A stretch of DNA of 64,000 nucleotides from an uncultured Clostridia bacterium (GTDB lineage Bacteria; Bacillota; Clostridia; TANB77; CAG-508). The stretch is from the NCBI GenBank assembly GCA_934141605.1, contig CAKPCL010000006.1, positions 1 through 64,000 of the forward strand. Direction: 5' to 3'. This document shows positions 54,774-63,781 of this stretch, piece by piece; positions within the stretch are counted from its first letter, which is position 1; each line of letters begins with the position of its first letter. Below the pieces are notes generated by a model that had not been told where the DNA came from, did not search any database, and was given only the letters and a program-made list of their open reading frames with translations. The position numbers and the translations under genes were made by a program.

Positions 54774-56297
54774 ATGAGTAGAGGAAAAAGATATGATGAA
54801 GAACCAAAACTAAACATAAAAAAAGTATTTGCAGTAATAATAGCAATAATTGTAATTATAATGCTAATATTTATGATTAAAGGAATATTTACAAAAGACA
54901 ACACATCAGGAAAAATTATAAGCAAAAGCTATTTTACATCATACAAAGACAATAAATGGGGAGTTATAGATGCAGAAGGAAAAGATGTAATAGAACCATC
55001 ATATAAAGAAATGATAGTAATACCTAATTCTAAAATGCCAGTATTCATATGCACATATGATGTTAATTATGAAACAGGTGAATATAGTACAAAAGCTATA
55101 AATGAAAAAGGTGAAAAAATATATACACAATATGAAAAAATAGAAGCAATACAAAATAAAGACAAAAATGATAATTTATGGTATGACCAAGACATACTAA
55201 AAGTCCAAAAAGAAGGAAAATGGGGACTAATAAAAATTTCAGGTGAAGAAATATTACCAACAGAATATGAAGAAATACAAGCAATTTTAGGAATAGAAAA
55301 CTCATATAAAATTAAAAAAGAAGGAAAATATGGAATAGCCAATAATGAAGGAAAAATCGTTGTTGAACCTAAATATGCAGATATAGATGTATTAGGAGAA
55401 AATAATAAGACAGGATTTATAGTAAAAGATGAAAATAATAAATATGGAATTATAGACTATTCAAACAATTCAATTTTAGAAATAAAATATGATGGAATTG
55501 AAAAAATATATGGAAATGACTTGTATGTAGTAATATCAGACGGAAAACAAATATTGGTAAACAAAAAAAATGAAGAAGTATTAACAAAAGGCTTTGATTC
55601 AATAAAACAAATTTTAGATAGTCAAGAAAATGCAGTTATATTTGTAAATTCAAACAAATACGGAGTAATGAATTTATCAGGAGAAGTATTAGTGCCAGCT
55701 GAATATGACGATTTAAAAGAAGCAAAAACAGGTATATTGATTGCTAAAAAAGACGATAAATATGGAATTATAAATATTGAAAAAGAAGAAAAAATACCAT
55801 TTGAATATAATTCAATATCATATAACAAGAAAGCGGACATTTATGTAGCAGAAGACAGCAATTTTAATGCTAAAATATTAAATAGTAGCTTAGAAACTAA
55901 ACTTACAGGAATACTAATAGAGCTAAATGAAAATAAAGGATATCTAAAATTAAGAATAGATAATGAATATAAATATTATAATTTTAAATTTGAGGAAAAA
56001 CAGGAAAAAGATATTTATTCAAATAGAACATTATTTTTAAGTAAAAAAGACGGAAAATATGGTTTTATAGATAAAAATGGAAAAGTTATAGTAGATTATA
56101 TTTATGATGATGCAACAGAACAAAATGATTATGGATATGCAGGAATAAAAAAAGATGGAAAATGGGGTAGTATTAACATCAAGGGAATAGTAGTACAAGA
56201 ACCAACTTATAATCTAGATGAATATTTATTAGTTAATTTTGTTGGAAGATGGCATTTGGGATTAGATATTAATGTTAATTGTTATAATCAACTATAA
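54774..56297 (+). CDS. Membrane-anchored WG-repeat protein
   Basis: 507 residues. N-terminal membrane segment (VFAVIIAIIVIIMLIFMIKG), then repeated WG/KWG units: DNKWGVIDAEGKDVIEPSYK, EGKWGLIKISGEEILPTEYE, EGKYGIANNEGKIVVEPKYA, DDKYGIINIEKEEKIPFEYN, DGKYGFIDKNGKVIVDYIYD. WG repeats form extracytoplasmic beta structures with unclear binding roles. RBS AAAGGAGG. Likely surface-exposed; ligand unknown. Confidence 0.85.
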   Translation: MSRGKRYDEEPKLNIKKVFAVIIAIIVIIMLIFMIKGIFTKDNTSGKIISKSYFTSYKDNKWGVIDAEGKDVIEPSYKEMIVIPNSKMPVFICTYDVNYETGEYSTKAINEKGEKIYTQYEKIEAIQNKDKNDNLWYDQDILKVQKEGKWGLIKISGEEILPTEYEEIQAILGIENSYKIKKEGKYGIANNEGKIVVEPKYADIDVLGENNKTGFIVKDENNKYGIIDYSNNSILEIKYDGIEKIYGNDLYVVISDGKQILVNKKNEEVLTKGFDSIKQILDSQENAVIFVNSNKYGVMNLSGEVLVPAEYDDLKEAKTGILIAKKDDKYGIINIEKEEKIPFEYNSISYNKKADIYVAEDSNFNAKILNSSLETKLTGILIELNENKGYLKLRIDNEYKYYNFKFEEKQEKDIYSNRTLFLSKKDGKYGFIDKNGKVIVDYIYDDATEQNDYGYAGIKKDGKWGSINIKGIVVQEPTYNLDEYLLVNFVGRWHLGLDINVNCYNQL

Positions 56298-56314
56298 ATT
56301 TAATTTCATGTTAT

Positions 56315-56383
56315 TATATAATCTTTTAAAGAAAAAACATAGCTATGGTCTACCACTGGGTCTTTTCTTTGAAAGATTATATA
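56315..56383. repeat. Inverted-repeat element with conserved core, copy B
   Basis: Arms 56315-56335 and 56363-56383 are complementary with one mismatch. The core at 56336-56362 reads AACATAGCTATGGTCTACCA then CTGGGTC and matches copy A (35354-35380) at 22 of 27 positions. It lies between the WG-repeat gene and the gene at 56418. Confidence 0.75.
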
Positions 56384-56417
56384 TAACAAAATATATAGTA
56401 ATAGATGAGGGATAAAA

Positions 56418-57641
56418 ATGGAACTAAAGATGAATTATCAATATACATATTTTATACATCCTTTTATAATAAAGGAAAATAAATATCAAAAATATATATT
56501 AAAATTAATAAAAGATAAAAGATTTGAATTAAAAGTATTTCAAAAAGGAAAAGATTTTGAATTATATAGATATTTTTCACCTAAAATGAGAGATTTTTTA
56601 TTTTCTAGTTTTGCACACTCAAAACTTAAACTAGATAAGCTAAATGAGCTTCCAGATGACACAAAATCAGCAGTTTTAAGTAAATATCCATGCACAATTT
56701 TTGAATATAACTTAAAAGAGGATATACAAGGAAAAACAGAAGATAAAGGAATATTTTTCAAAATACAAAAAATTGAGGTTATATGTTTTAATACAGGTAT
56801 ATGTTTTTTTAGTATGAAAACAAACATAGAAGACAGCCAAAACTTTTCCGATATTTTGAATTTTAATTATAAATTTAAAGATATTAAACAAGAAAATACA
56901 TTAAAAGACTATGATAAAATATATTTACAAACCAACACATTTAGTGATGTTAACAAATTAACAGAATTTATTAAAGATATTACAGGCTCAGATATTGAAG
57001 CAATGAAACTAGATATTGATACACAAAGATTTTTAACATATTCATATGTTTGCATAGACAGTGAAGCTTGGAATGCTAACAAGAGCTTTGAAGATATAAA
57101 ATATAATTTTGTTAAGTATGCAAATTTTTTACCAGCAGATAATTCAGCAGATTTAGAATTAGATAATTCTACTATATTTTCTGAATGGAAATATGCAAAA
57201 ATGGGATTTTCAAAACAAGGTGTGGTCCTATTTGCATCAAGTAATGATATAAATAACTTTACAGAATTGCCAAGTAAATTTGAAAATGAATATTTTTATA
57301 CATATATTTTGAACTTATATAAAAAAATATATTTGAAAAAATTAGAAAATAACTTTAAAAATTCATCAAATTTAAAAGAGACAAGAAAGAAATTTATTGA
57401 ATTTACTAAAAATTTATGGAATCAAGATATAACTGATGATGAAATTGGCTCAAAGATTAACTTTAAAATTATTAAAAATTTTGAATTAGATAGATTATAT
57501 GATGAGATAAAAACAAAATATGATGTTTTATATAAAGAATTAAATATAGAAAAGAACTCTAAAGCTATTATGATTGTTGCCGTAATTTTAGTAGTATCTT
57601 TAATCTTTAATATTTTAAATTATATAGAGATGGCCCATTAG
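56418..57641 (+). CDS. Hypothetical protein with C-terminal membrane anchor
   Basis: 407 residues, mostly alpha/beta and charged; final hydrophobic segment at about 383-402 (AIMIVAVILVVSLIFNILNY). A region of helices (LYKKIYLKKLENNFKNSSNL, then RKKFIEFTKNLWNQDIT) precedes the anchor, reminiscent of CorA-like long-helix proteins, but I see no GMN motif and do not assign it. ATG 56418 has a weak RBS GATGAGGG. The repeat element B lies upstream. Function unknown. Confidence 0.6.
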   Translation: MELKMNYQYTYFIHPFIIKENKYQKYILKLIKDKRFELKVFQKGKDFELYRYFSPKMRDFLFSSFAHSKLKLDKLNELPDDTKSAVLSKYPCTIFEYNLKEDIQGKTEDKGIFFKIQKIEVICFNTGICFFSMKTNIEDSQNFSDILNFNYKFKDIKQENTLKDYDKIYLQTNTFSDVNKLTEFIKDITGSDIEAMKLDIDTQRFLTYSYVCIDSEAWNANKSFEDIKYNFVKYANFLPADNSADLELDNSTIFSEWKYAKMGFSKQGVVLFASSNDINNFTELPSKFENEYFYTYILNLYKKIYLKKLENNFKNSSNLKETRKKFIEFTKNLWNQDITDDEIGSKINFKIIKNFELDRLYDEIKTKYDVLYKELNIEKNSKAIMIVAVILVVSLIFNILNYIEMAH

Positions 57642-57687
57642 GGCAATTCTTTTTGGGGTATTACCAATAAGAGAAACGGAGAATTTT

Positions 57688-58065
57688 ATGAAAGTTACTT
57701 GTGGTACTGATATTATAGAAATTGAACGAATAAAAGATAGTATAGAAGACCTAGGAGAAAATTTTATAAAAAGAGTTTTTACAGATAAAGAAATTGCATA
57801 TTGTGAATCTAGAAAAAATCAAAAATATCAACATTATGCAGGAAGATTTGCTGCTAAAGAGGCTATTTTCAAAGCAATATCAATTAAATTAGATGACAAA
57901 TATTCAGTTTGCTGGAAAGACTTCGAGATAATAAATGATAATCAAGGCAGACCAAAAGTTAATTTATTAAATGTGGCTACTGATAAAATTGAAAGTATAG
58001 ATGTAAGCATTTCCCATTGCAAATTATATGCTACAGCTAATGCGGTAGTATTGTATAAAGAATAA
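57688..58065 (+). CDS. acpS: Holo-[acyl-carrier-protein] synthase
   Basis: 125 residues, standard AcpS length. Motif GTDIIEIERI at the start (metal-binding Asp) and RFAAKEAIFKAI (Glu of the magnesium site), then VSISHCKLYATANAVV. It transfers phosphopantetheine from CoA to apo-ACP. RBS is CGGAGA. Followed 25 bases later by tatD. Confidence 0.94.
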   Translation: MKVTCGTDIIEIERIKDSIEDLGENFIKRVFTDKEIAYCESRKNQKYQHYAGRFAAKEAIFKAISIKLDDKYSVCWKDFEIINDNQGRPKVNLLNVATDKIESIDVSISHCKLYATANAVVLYKE

Positions 58066-58090
58066 TAACAGGTTAATTAGGAGGCATAAA

Positions 58091-58867
58091 ATGGGCTTTT
58101 TTGATAGTCATAGTCATCTAAATGATGAAAAATTTGATGAGGATAGAAATAAAGTTATAAAAGAAATTTATGAGGCTGGAACAACTAATTTTATTACAGC
58201 AGGATATAGTGTTGAAAGTTCAAAAAAAGCTATAGATATAGCTAATAATTATGATTTTATATATGCAACAGTTGGTATTTCTCCAAATGACATTCCACAA
58301 AATGAAGAAGAATTGTGGAAACAAATATCTGAAATAAAGCAATTAGCGATAAATAATAAAAAAATTGTAGCTATTGGTGAGATAGGATTAGACTATTATT
58401 GGAATACCGAAAATAAAGAAATACAAAAAAAGGCATTTATAGAACAAATAAAATTAGCAAATGAATTAAATTTACCAATAGTAATACACACAAGAGAAGC
58501 TGTAATGGACACTATTCAGATACTTAAAGAAAATAATGTAAAAAACCAAGGAGTTTTTCATTGTTGTCCACAAAACAGAGAACTAATAAAGGAAGGATTA
58601 AAACTTGGATTTTATATTTCATTTGCTGGACCAATTACATTTAAAAATTCAAAAAATGCAGATGAAATGATTAACTTAGTTCCAAATGATAGAATTTTAA
58701 TTGAAACAGACAGCCCATATTTAGCACCAGAACCTGTTAGAGGAACTAGAAATACTCCTGAAAATGTTAAGTTTGTTGCTCAAAAAATTGCAAATAGTAA
58801 GGGGCAAACTTTAGAAATGATTGAAAAAATAACACAAGAAAATACAAGAAGAATATTTAAAATTTAG
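58091..58867 (+). CDS. tatD: TatD-family metal-dependent hydrolase (DNase)
   Basis: 258 residues, normal for TatD. Metal ligands: HxH in FFDSHSHLND, Glu in AIGEIGLDYYW, His in PIVIHTREA, His in GVFHCCPQ and Asp in ETDSPYLAPEPVRG. It is a 3'-5' exonuclease or deoxyribonuclease involved in DNA repair or degradation. RBS TTAGGAGG. Confidence 0.94.
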   Translation: MGFFDSHSHLNDEKFDEDRNKVIKEIYEAGTTNFITAGYSVESSKKAIDIANNYDFIYATVGISPNDIPQNEEELWKQISEIKQLAINNKKIVAIGEIGLDYYWNTENKEIQKKAFIEQIKLANELNLPIVIHTREAVMDTIQILKENNVKNQGVFHCCPQNRELIKEGLKLGFYISFAGPITFKNSKNADEMINLVPNDRILIETDSPYLAPEPVRGTRNTPENVKFVAQKIANSKGQTLEMIEKITQENTRRIFKI

Positions 58868-58891
58868 ATAAAAGCTAAATTTATTATAAAA

Positions 58892-58924
58892 AATAGGAAT
58901 TAGAGAATACTCTATTCCTATTTT
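58892..58924. terminator. Bidirectional terminator between tatD and htpX
   Basis: AATAGGAAT (58892-58900) and ATTCCTATT (58914-58922), T-rich on the plus side; overlaps the htpX stop region. Confidence 0.8.
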
Positions 58925-59820
58925 ATATTTCTTAATGCTTCTATTCTATCATCAGTACTTGGGTGAGTTGACCATATACTAGAAGTTTTATTTTTTCCTT
59001 TTTCACCATTTTTCCTAAAAGGATTTACTATATACATGTTAGCAGTTGCAGAATTTGCACTATTTAATTCATTAGGGTCATTTTCAAGTTTTTGCAATGC
59101 TGAGATTAAACCATCTGGATTACGCGTAAATTCAACAGCTGTACTATCAGCTAAAAATTCTCTTTTTCTTGAAAGGGCAAGTTGCATTAAAGTACCAAAA
59201 ATAGGTGATAAGATTAGAAAAAATAAACCTAATAACATTAAAAAACCATTTGCTTTGCTATCACTATCTCTGTCTTTTGTACCTCCCCAAAAAACAATTC
59301 TAGAAAACATATCTGATAACATTACTATAAAACCAACAAATACAGAAACTATAGTACTTAGTAAAATGTCATAGTTTTTTATATGACTCATTTCATGTGC
59401 TATAACACCTTCTAATTCATAATAATCTAATTTCTCTAATAATCCAGTTGTTACACATATTACAGCATGTTCTGGATTTCTACCAGTTGCAAAAGCATTT
59501 GGTTGTCTATCTTCTACAACATACAAATCAGGCTTTTTAGGTAACCCTGCTGTTACCATTAAAGCATCTAATATATTAACTAGTTTTAAATCTTCTTCTC
59601 TTGTAGCTGGCCTAGCTTTGCAAGAAGCTAGTACGATTTTATCACTGTAATAATAAGAACCCCACGCACTTGCAATTGAAAATATTAAAGCAATTATAAT
59701 TGAAAAACCACCTAAATCTAAAGCATTACAAATATAATAAACTATTAATGTTATTACAACTATAAAAATAGAGACTATTATTGCAGATTCAAATTTATTT
59801 TTTTTACTAGATTTAAACAT
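58918..59820 (-). CDS. htpX: HtpX-family zinc metalloprotease (M48)
   Basis: 300 residues. Two N-terminal membrane segments (AIIVSIFIVVITLIVYYICN), zinc motif HExxH in GVIAHEMSHIKNYD, further membrane segments (IVSVFVGFIVMLSDMFSRIV), and a C-terminal Glu in REFLADSTAVEFT. HtpX is a membrane protein quality-control protease. It follows lemA, the common lemA-htpX pairing, with a hairpin between them. Confidence 0.92.
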   Translation of the reverse strand: MFKSSKKNKFESAIIVSIFIVVITLIVYYICNALDLGGFSIIIALIFSIASAWGSYYYSDKIVLASCKARPATREEDLKLVNILDALMVTAGLPKKPDLYVVEDRQPNAFATGRNPEHAVICVTTGLLEKLDYYELEGVIAHEMSHIKNYDILLSTIVSVFVGFIVMLSDMFSRIVFWGGTKDRDSDSKANGFLMLLGLFFLILSPIFGTLMQLALSRKREFLADSTAVEFTRNPDGLISALQKLENDPNELNSANSATANMYIVNPFRKNGEKGKNKTSSIWSTHPSTDDRIEALRNIK

Positions 59821-59853
59821 AGAAACCTCCTTTAAACAAATTTTTAAATTATC

Positions 59854-59880
59854 AAAAAAGGGCGTCTATATAGACAACCC
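59854..59880 (-). terminator. Hairpin between lemA and htpX
   Basis: The 12-base palindrome GTCTATATAGAC (59864-59875) is flanked by GGG/CCC; on the minus strand six T follow. It would reduce read-through from lemA into htpX. Confidence 0.6.
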
Positions 59881-59896
59881 CCTCTTTAGTTATAAA

Positions 59897-60457
59897 TTAT
59901 GAATTTTTCCCAAAGTCTACTTTTACATTTTTTCTAGCTTCATCGCTATCTGTTCTGAAGAAATCACGAGGTTTGAAGTTAAAAATATTTGCGATTATAT
60001 TTGAAGGGAAAATTTGTAACTTTTCATTATATATTGTTACTGAATCATTGTAGAATTGTCTAGAAAAAGAAATTTTATTTTCTGTATTTCTTAATTCTTC
60101 AGATAATTCTGAAAAGTTTTGATTTGCTTTTAATTCTGGATAATTTTCAGAAACTGCCATTATTGTTTTTAATGCACTTGAAAGTTGATTATCTAATTCT
60201 GCTTTTTCAGAAACAGTTTGAGCATTTGCCCATGAAGTTCTTAATTGTGTAACTTTTTCAAAAGTATCTGATTCATGTGCTGCATATCCTTTTACAGTTT
60301 CAACAAAATTTGGAATTAAATCAAATCTTCTTTGTAGTTGTACATCGATTTGACTCCAAGCATTATCTACTTTTACTCTAGAAGATACTAATCCATTGTA
60401 CATTGATATTATAGCAAGTACTATAATAACTACTATTGCTAATATAATAAATCCCAT
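59897..60457 (-). CDS. lemA: LemA family protein
   Basis: 186 residues. One N-terminal membrane segment (FIILAIVVIIVLAIISMYNG) followed by the LemA helical domain: VDNAWSQIDVQLQRRFDLIP, NFVETVKGYAAHE, and FSRQFYNDSVTIYNEKLQIF. Function of LemA is not settled; it often pairs with htpX. ATG 60457 has RBS AAAGGAGG; codons further upstream lack it. Confidence 0.92.
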   Translation of the reverse strand: MGFIILAIVVIIVLAIISMYNGLVSSRVKVDNAWSQIDVQLQRRFDLIPNFVETVKGYAAHESDTFEKVTQLRTSWANAQTVSEKAELDNQLSSALKTIMAVSENYPELKANQNFSELSEELRNTENKISFSRQFYNDSVTIYNEKLQIFPSNIIANIFNFKPRDFFRTDSDEARKNVKVDFGKNS

Positions 60458-60545
60458 AATTGTTCCTCCTTTATTATTATATACATTATATAAATAGATA
60501 ATAACATAAAAATTAATTTTTAACAATAGTTTTTTAAATTTCTAC

Positions 60546-60592
60546 AAAAAGTTCATAAAAAATTCATAAAAAATTCATAAAAAAATATGTAC
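60546..60592. repeat. Short tandem repeat TTCATAAAAAA
   Basis: TTCATAAAAAA is repeated about three times with an 11-bp period (AGTTCATAAAAAATTCATAA...). Helical-phase A-tracts upstream of lemA and the 3D-domain gene; may bend DNA at the divergent promoters. Confidence 0.5.
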
Positions 60593-60717
60593 TATTTTCA
60601 GTACTTACAGTATATAATATAATGAAGTACTTATATCCGTAGGCTTGGACAAATTTGACAAATATAATAAAAAGTAGTATAATTGAAAGTGATGCCAAAA
60701 GGAGGTATTATAAATTT

Positions 60718-61662
60718 ATGAAAAATGAAGAAAAAGCTTCAATTTCTATTATGAAAATCATATGCGTAAGTATAATATTAATATTGATATCAGGAATAGG
60801 CGTTATGGCAGCTAGTACAAACTTAAAAGATGTTAAAATAGTATTACAAAATGGATATGAATTAACAATTGTAACAGCTAAAACAAATGTAAGTGAAGTA
60901 TTAGACGAAAATAACATAACATTAAATGAAAATCAAAAAACAATACCAGACTTAAATGAAGAAATAACAGCAGGAACTATTATAAAGATAGTTGATAAAA
61001 CATATAACGAAGTTCAAATAGCTAAAGTTTCTGAAGAAGGTGTACAAACAACATTAAATGAATTATTAAATAATTATGCACCAATTACAGAAAAAATAGT
61101 TACAGAACAAGTTGAAATACCATATGAAACAATAACAAAAAATACAGCAGGTACAACAACAGGAACAACAAATAAAATAGTACAACAAGGTAGAAATGGC
61201 TTAAAAGAAGTTACATACAAAATTAAATATCAAAACGAAGTAGAAATTGAAAAAATAGAATTATCTGAAAAGATAATTAAAGAACCAGTAAACAAGATAG
61301 TACAAGTAAACAAAGCAATAACATCAAGATCAGGAACAACATCAAGAACAACACCAAGTACAACAGTATCATCAAATGCAAATGGGCAAATATATAAAAT
61401 AACAGCATATTGTTCATGTGCTAAATGTTGTGGTAAAACTAACGGAATTACTGCAATGGGAACAAAAGCAACAGCAGGAAGAACAGTTGCAGCATCTTCT
61501 AAATTTGCATTTGGAACTAAACTAAATATAAATGGAAGCACTTATGTTGTTGAAGATAGAGGTGGAGCTATAACTGGAAATAAAATAGACATATATGTTA
61601 ATTCACATGCAGAAGCGTTAGCTTGGGGTGTAAGATACTTACCAGTAAGTGTAATTAATTAG
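60718..61662 (+). CDS. Secreted 3D-domain protein with DUF348/G5-like region (YabE/Rpf type)
   Basis: 314 residues. Membrane or signal segment 12-34 (IMKIICVSIILILISGIGVM), DUF348-like ubiquitin-type repeats (VLQNGYELTIVTAKTNVSEV), a G5-like stretch (TEQVEIPYETITKNTAGTTT), a Ser/Thr-rich linker, and a C-terminal 3D domain with ITAYCSCAKCCGKTNGITAM and the three Asp (VEDRGGA, KIDIYV). Such proteins are cell-wall muralytic or resuscitation-type enzymes. ATG 60718 follows GGAGGT; the 60655 start does not. Confidence 0.87.
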   Translation: MKNEEKASISIMKIICVSIILILISGIGVMAASTNLKDVKIVLQNGYELTIVTAKTNVSEVLDENNITLNENQKTIPDLNEEITAGTIIKIVDKTYNEVQIAKVSEEGVQTTLNELLNNYAPITEKIVTEQVEIPYETITKNTAGTTTGTTNKIVQQGRNGLKEVTYKIKYQNEVEIEKIELSEKIIKEPVNKIVQVNKAITSRSGTTSRTTPSTTVSSNANGQIYKITAYCSCAKCCGKTNGITAMGTKATAGRTVAASSKFAFGTKLNINGSTYVVEDRGGAITGNKIDIYVNSHAEALAWGVRYLPVSVIN

Positions 61663-61684
61663 TAGTATATGATTTTAAAATAAG

Positions 61685-61716
61685 AAGAATTCCAATTAGA
61701 GGAATTCTTTTTTTAT
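61685..61716 (+). terminator. Terminator after 3D-domain gene
   Basis: AAGAATTCC (61685-61693) and GGAATTCTT (61701-61709), then a T run. Confidence 0.85.
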
Positions 61717-61832
61717 AGTTTTATAGTTAGCTATTTAAGTCAGGAAGTTTAAGCCTAGCTTTTTAAGAGTATTGCTATTTTTATCAAAATGTAGTAAAAT
61801 AAAGATATATTTTAATGAGAGGAAATAAAATT

Positions 61833-62610
61833 ATGAAACTAATATCTTGGAATGTAAATGGGATAAGAGCATGCCTAGTAAAAGGCTTTGCAGATTTTTT
61901 CAAAAAAATTGATGCAGACATATTTTGTATCCAAGAAACAAAATGCCAACCGGGGCAAGTTGAATTAGAGTTTGAAGGTTATACAAGTTATTGGAATAGT
62001 GCAGAAAAAAAGGGATATTCTGGAACAGCTATTTTCACAAAAGCAAAACCACAAAGTGTAACATATGGAATTGGAATAGAGGAACATGACAAAGAAGGAA
62101 GAGTAATAACCTTAGAATATGAAGATTTTTATATGGTAAATATATACACACCAAACTCTAAAAGAGAACTAGAAAGACTAGAATATAGACAGATTTGGGA
62201 AGATGAAATAAGAAAATACTTATTAAAACTAAATGAAACCAAACCAGTTATAATGTGTGGAGACTTAAATGTAGCACATAAAGAAATAGACCTAAAAAAT
62301 CCAAAAACAAACAGAAGAAATGCAGGATTTACAGATGAAGAAAGAAATAAAATGACTGAATTGCTAGAAGCAGGATTTGTAGACACTTTTAGATACTTAT
62401 ATCCAAACAAAGAAAATTCATATAGCTGGTGGTCATATATGGGGCATGCAAGAGAAAAAAATGTTGGCTGGAGAATAGATTATTTTATAGTATCTAAATC
62501 AATAGAAGATAAAATAATAGAAGCTAGCATATATCCAGAAGTTATGGGAAGCGACCATTGTCCAGTGGGATTAAATGTCCAAATGGGACGGTTCTATTTG
62601 GACAAAATAA
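61833..62610 (+). CDS. exoA: Exodeoxyribonuclease III (ExoA/XthA family)
   Basis: About 258 residues. MKLISWNVNGIRAC at the start, catalytic Glu in IQETKCQ, DxN in CGDLNVAHKEIDL, and the C-terminal GSDHCPVGLNV with the catalytic Asp-His. It is an AP endonuclease and 3'-5' exonuclease in base-excision repair. ATG 61833 fits the RBS AGAGG. Codon CGG at 62589 lies 17 codons after GSDHCPVG's start, inside a repeat element; a +1 shift ends the protein at 62610 (GGSIWTK), before the next gene's RBS, whereas the zero frame extends to 62645 and overlaps the next gene. The end is therefore uncertain. Confidence 0.88.
62576..62604 (+). repeat. 29-nt palindromic repeat, copy 2
   Basis: TGTCCAAATGGGACGGTTCT starts it and TTTGGACA ends it. 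Differs from the reverse complement of 30440-30468 at two positions. It covers the last codons of exoA and contains the in-frame CGG at 62589. Confidence 0.75.
62589..62591 (+). other. In-frame CGG at the 3' end of exoA (CGGT)
   Basis: ATG GGA CGG TTC TAT stays open to 62645. A +1 shift reads GGT TCT ATT TGG ACA AAA TAA, stopping at 62608-62610. Compatible with the shift rule but not proof of it. Confidence 0.5.
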
Positions 62611-62632
62611 TGAGAGGAGATAATATTAAAAT

Positions 62633-63781
62633 ATGGAAGAAATAAAACAAGGATGGAAAAAAAGAATATCATGGTTATTAATTGCTATAATAGTAGTTAT
62701 AGTATATAAAATGCTAGATAATTTTTCAAGTATACAAGCATGGTTTGGAAAGTTATTTACTATATTAAAGCCATTTTTAATAGGTATATTAATAGCGTAT
62801 ATTTTGTTTATTCCATGCCAAAAGATAGAAAATGCACTTAAAAAATCAAAATTCAAATTAATATCAAAGAAGGCTAGAGGAATATCAGTTATAACAACAT
62901 ATATAATTTTTGTTACAATTGTAATTATAATAATAAATTGCATTTTTCCTATATTAATTGATAGTGTAGTGGAATTGATTAGTAACACGCCAAGTTATTA
63001 TGAAACATTAGTCAGTAAATATACTGAATTACCAGAAGATTCAATATTAAAAAGCGATATATTAAAAGAAAAAATGGCAGAATTAACAAATATAGATATA
63101 AAACAGTTTTTGACTATTAATAATGAGAAAATTATTCAATATGTAAAAAATATTATAAATGTTTTTTCAGGAATATTTGATGTATTTGTATCAATAGTAG
63201 TATCTGTATATATTTTATTACAAAGAAGTTCAATTGTAAGAACTTTGAGAAGATTTGCAAGAGGTATGTTTAAAAAGGATACATATGAGACTTTAGACAA
63301 ATATTTTACAAATGCAAATGAAGTATTTTTTACTTTTATAACTAGTCAACTGCTTGATGCTGTAATAGTAGGAATTTTAACTACCGTGGCAATGTTGATT
63401 ATAAAAGTGAAATATGCACCTTTATTAGGATTTATAATTGGTTTATTTAATATGATTCCATATATTGGAGCGATAATAGCGGTTGCTTTTGGAATACTTG
63501 TAACTTTTATTACAGGAGGTTTTGGAAAGGCATTAGCAATGGCAATAGTTGTAATTATTTTACAACAAATTGATGCTAATATTATAAATCCTAAAATAAT
63601 AGGTTCTTCATTAAAAACTAGTCCGTTACTTGTATTACTTTCTATTACTATTGGAGGAGCATATTTTGGAATTTTGGGAATGTTTTTAGCAGTACCAATT
63701 GCGGTTGTAATAAAAACAATATTAACTGACTTTGTAGATAGTAGAAATAAAATTAGAGATGAAGAAGAAAAAGAGAATTAA
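62633..63781 (+). CDS. AI-2E family transporter
   Basis: 382 residues with about eight hydrophobic segments, starting with ISWLLIAIIVVIVYKMLDNF and including the conserved region FITSQLLDAVIVGILTTVAM, then LGFIIGLFNMIPYIGAIIAV and IGGAYFGILGMFLAVPIAVV. The family (TqsA/YtvI type) exports small molecules or acts in membrane transport of unclear substrate. RBS AGAGGAG at 62612-62618 lies downstream of the shifted exoA stop. Confidence 0.88.
   Translation: MEEIKQGWKKRISWLLIAIIVVIVYKMLDNFSSIQAWFGKLFTILKPFLIGILIAYILFIPCQKIENALKKSKFKLISKKARGISVITTYIIFVTIVIIIINCIFPILIDSVVELISNTPSYYETLVSKYTELPEDSILKSDILKEKMAELTNIDIKQFLTINNEKIIQYVKNIINVFSGIFDVFVSIVVSVYILLQRSSIVRTLRRFARGMFKKDTYETLDKYFTNANEVFFTFITSQLLDAVIVGILTTVAMLIIKVKYAPLLGFIIGLFNMIPYIGAIIAVAFGILVTFITGGFGKALAMAIVVIILQQIDANIINPKIIGSSLKTSPLLVLLSITIGGAYFGILGMFLAVPIAVVIKTILTDFVDSRNKIRDEEEKEN

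Noticed and set aside
60546..60592. CRISPR-like repeat
   Set aside because: Units are 11 bp and contiguous without spacers; it is a simple A-tract tandem repeat.
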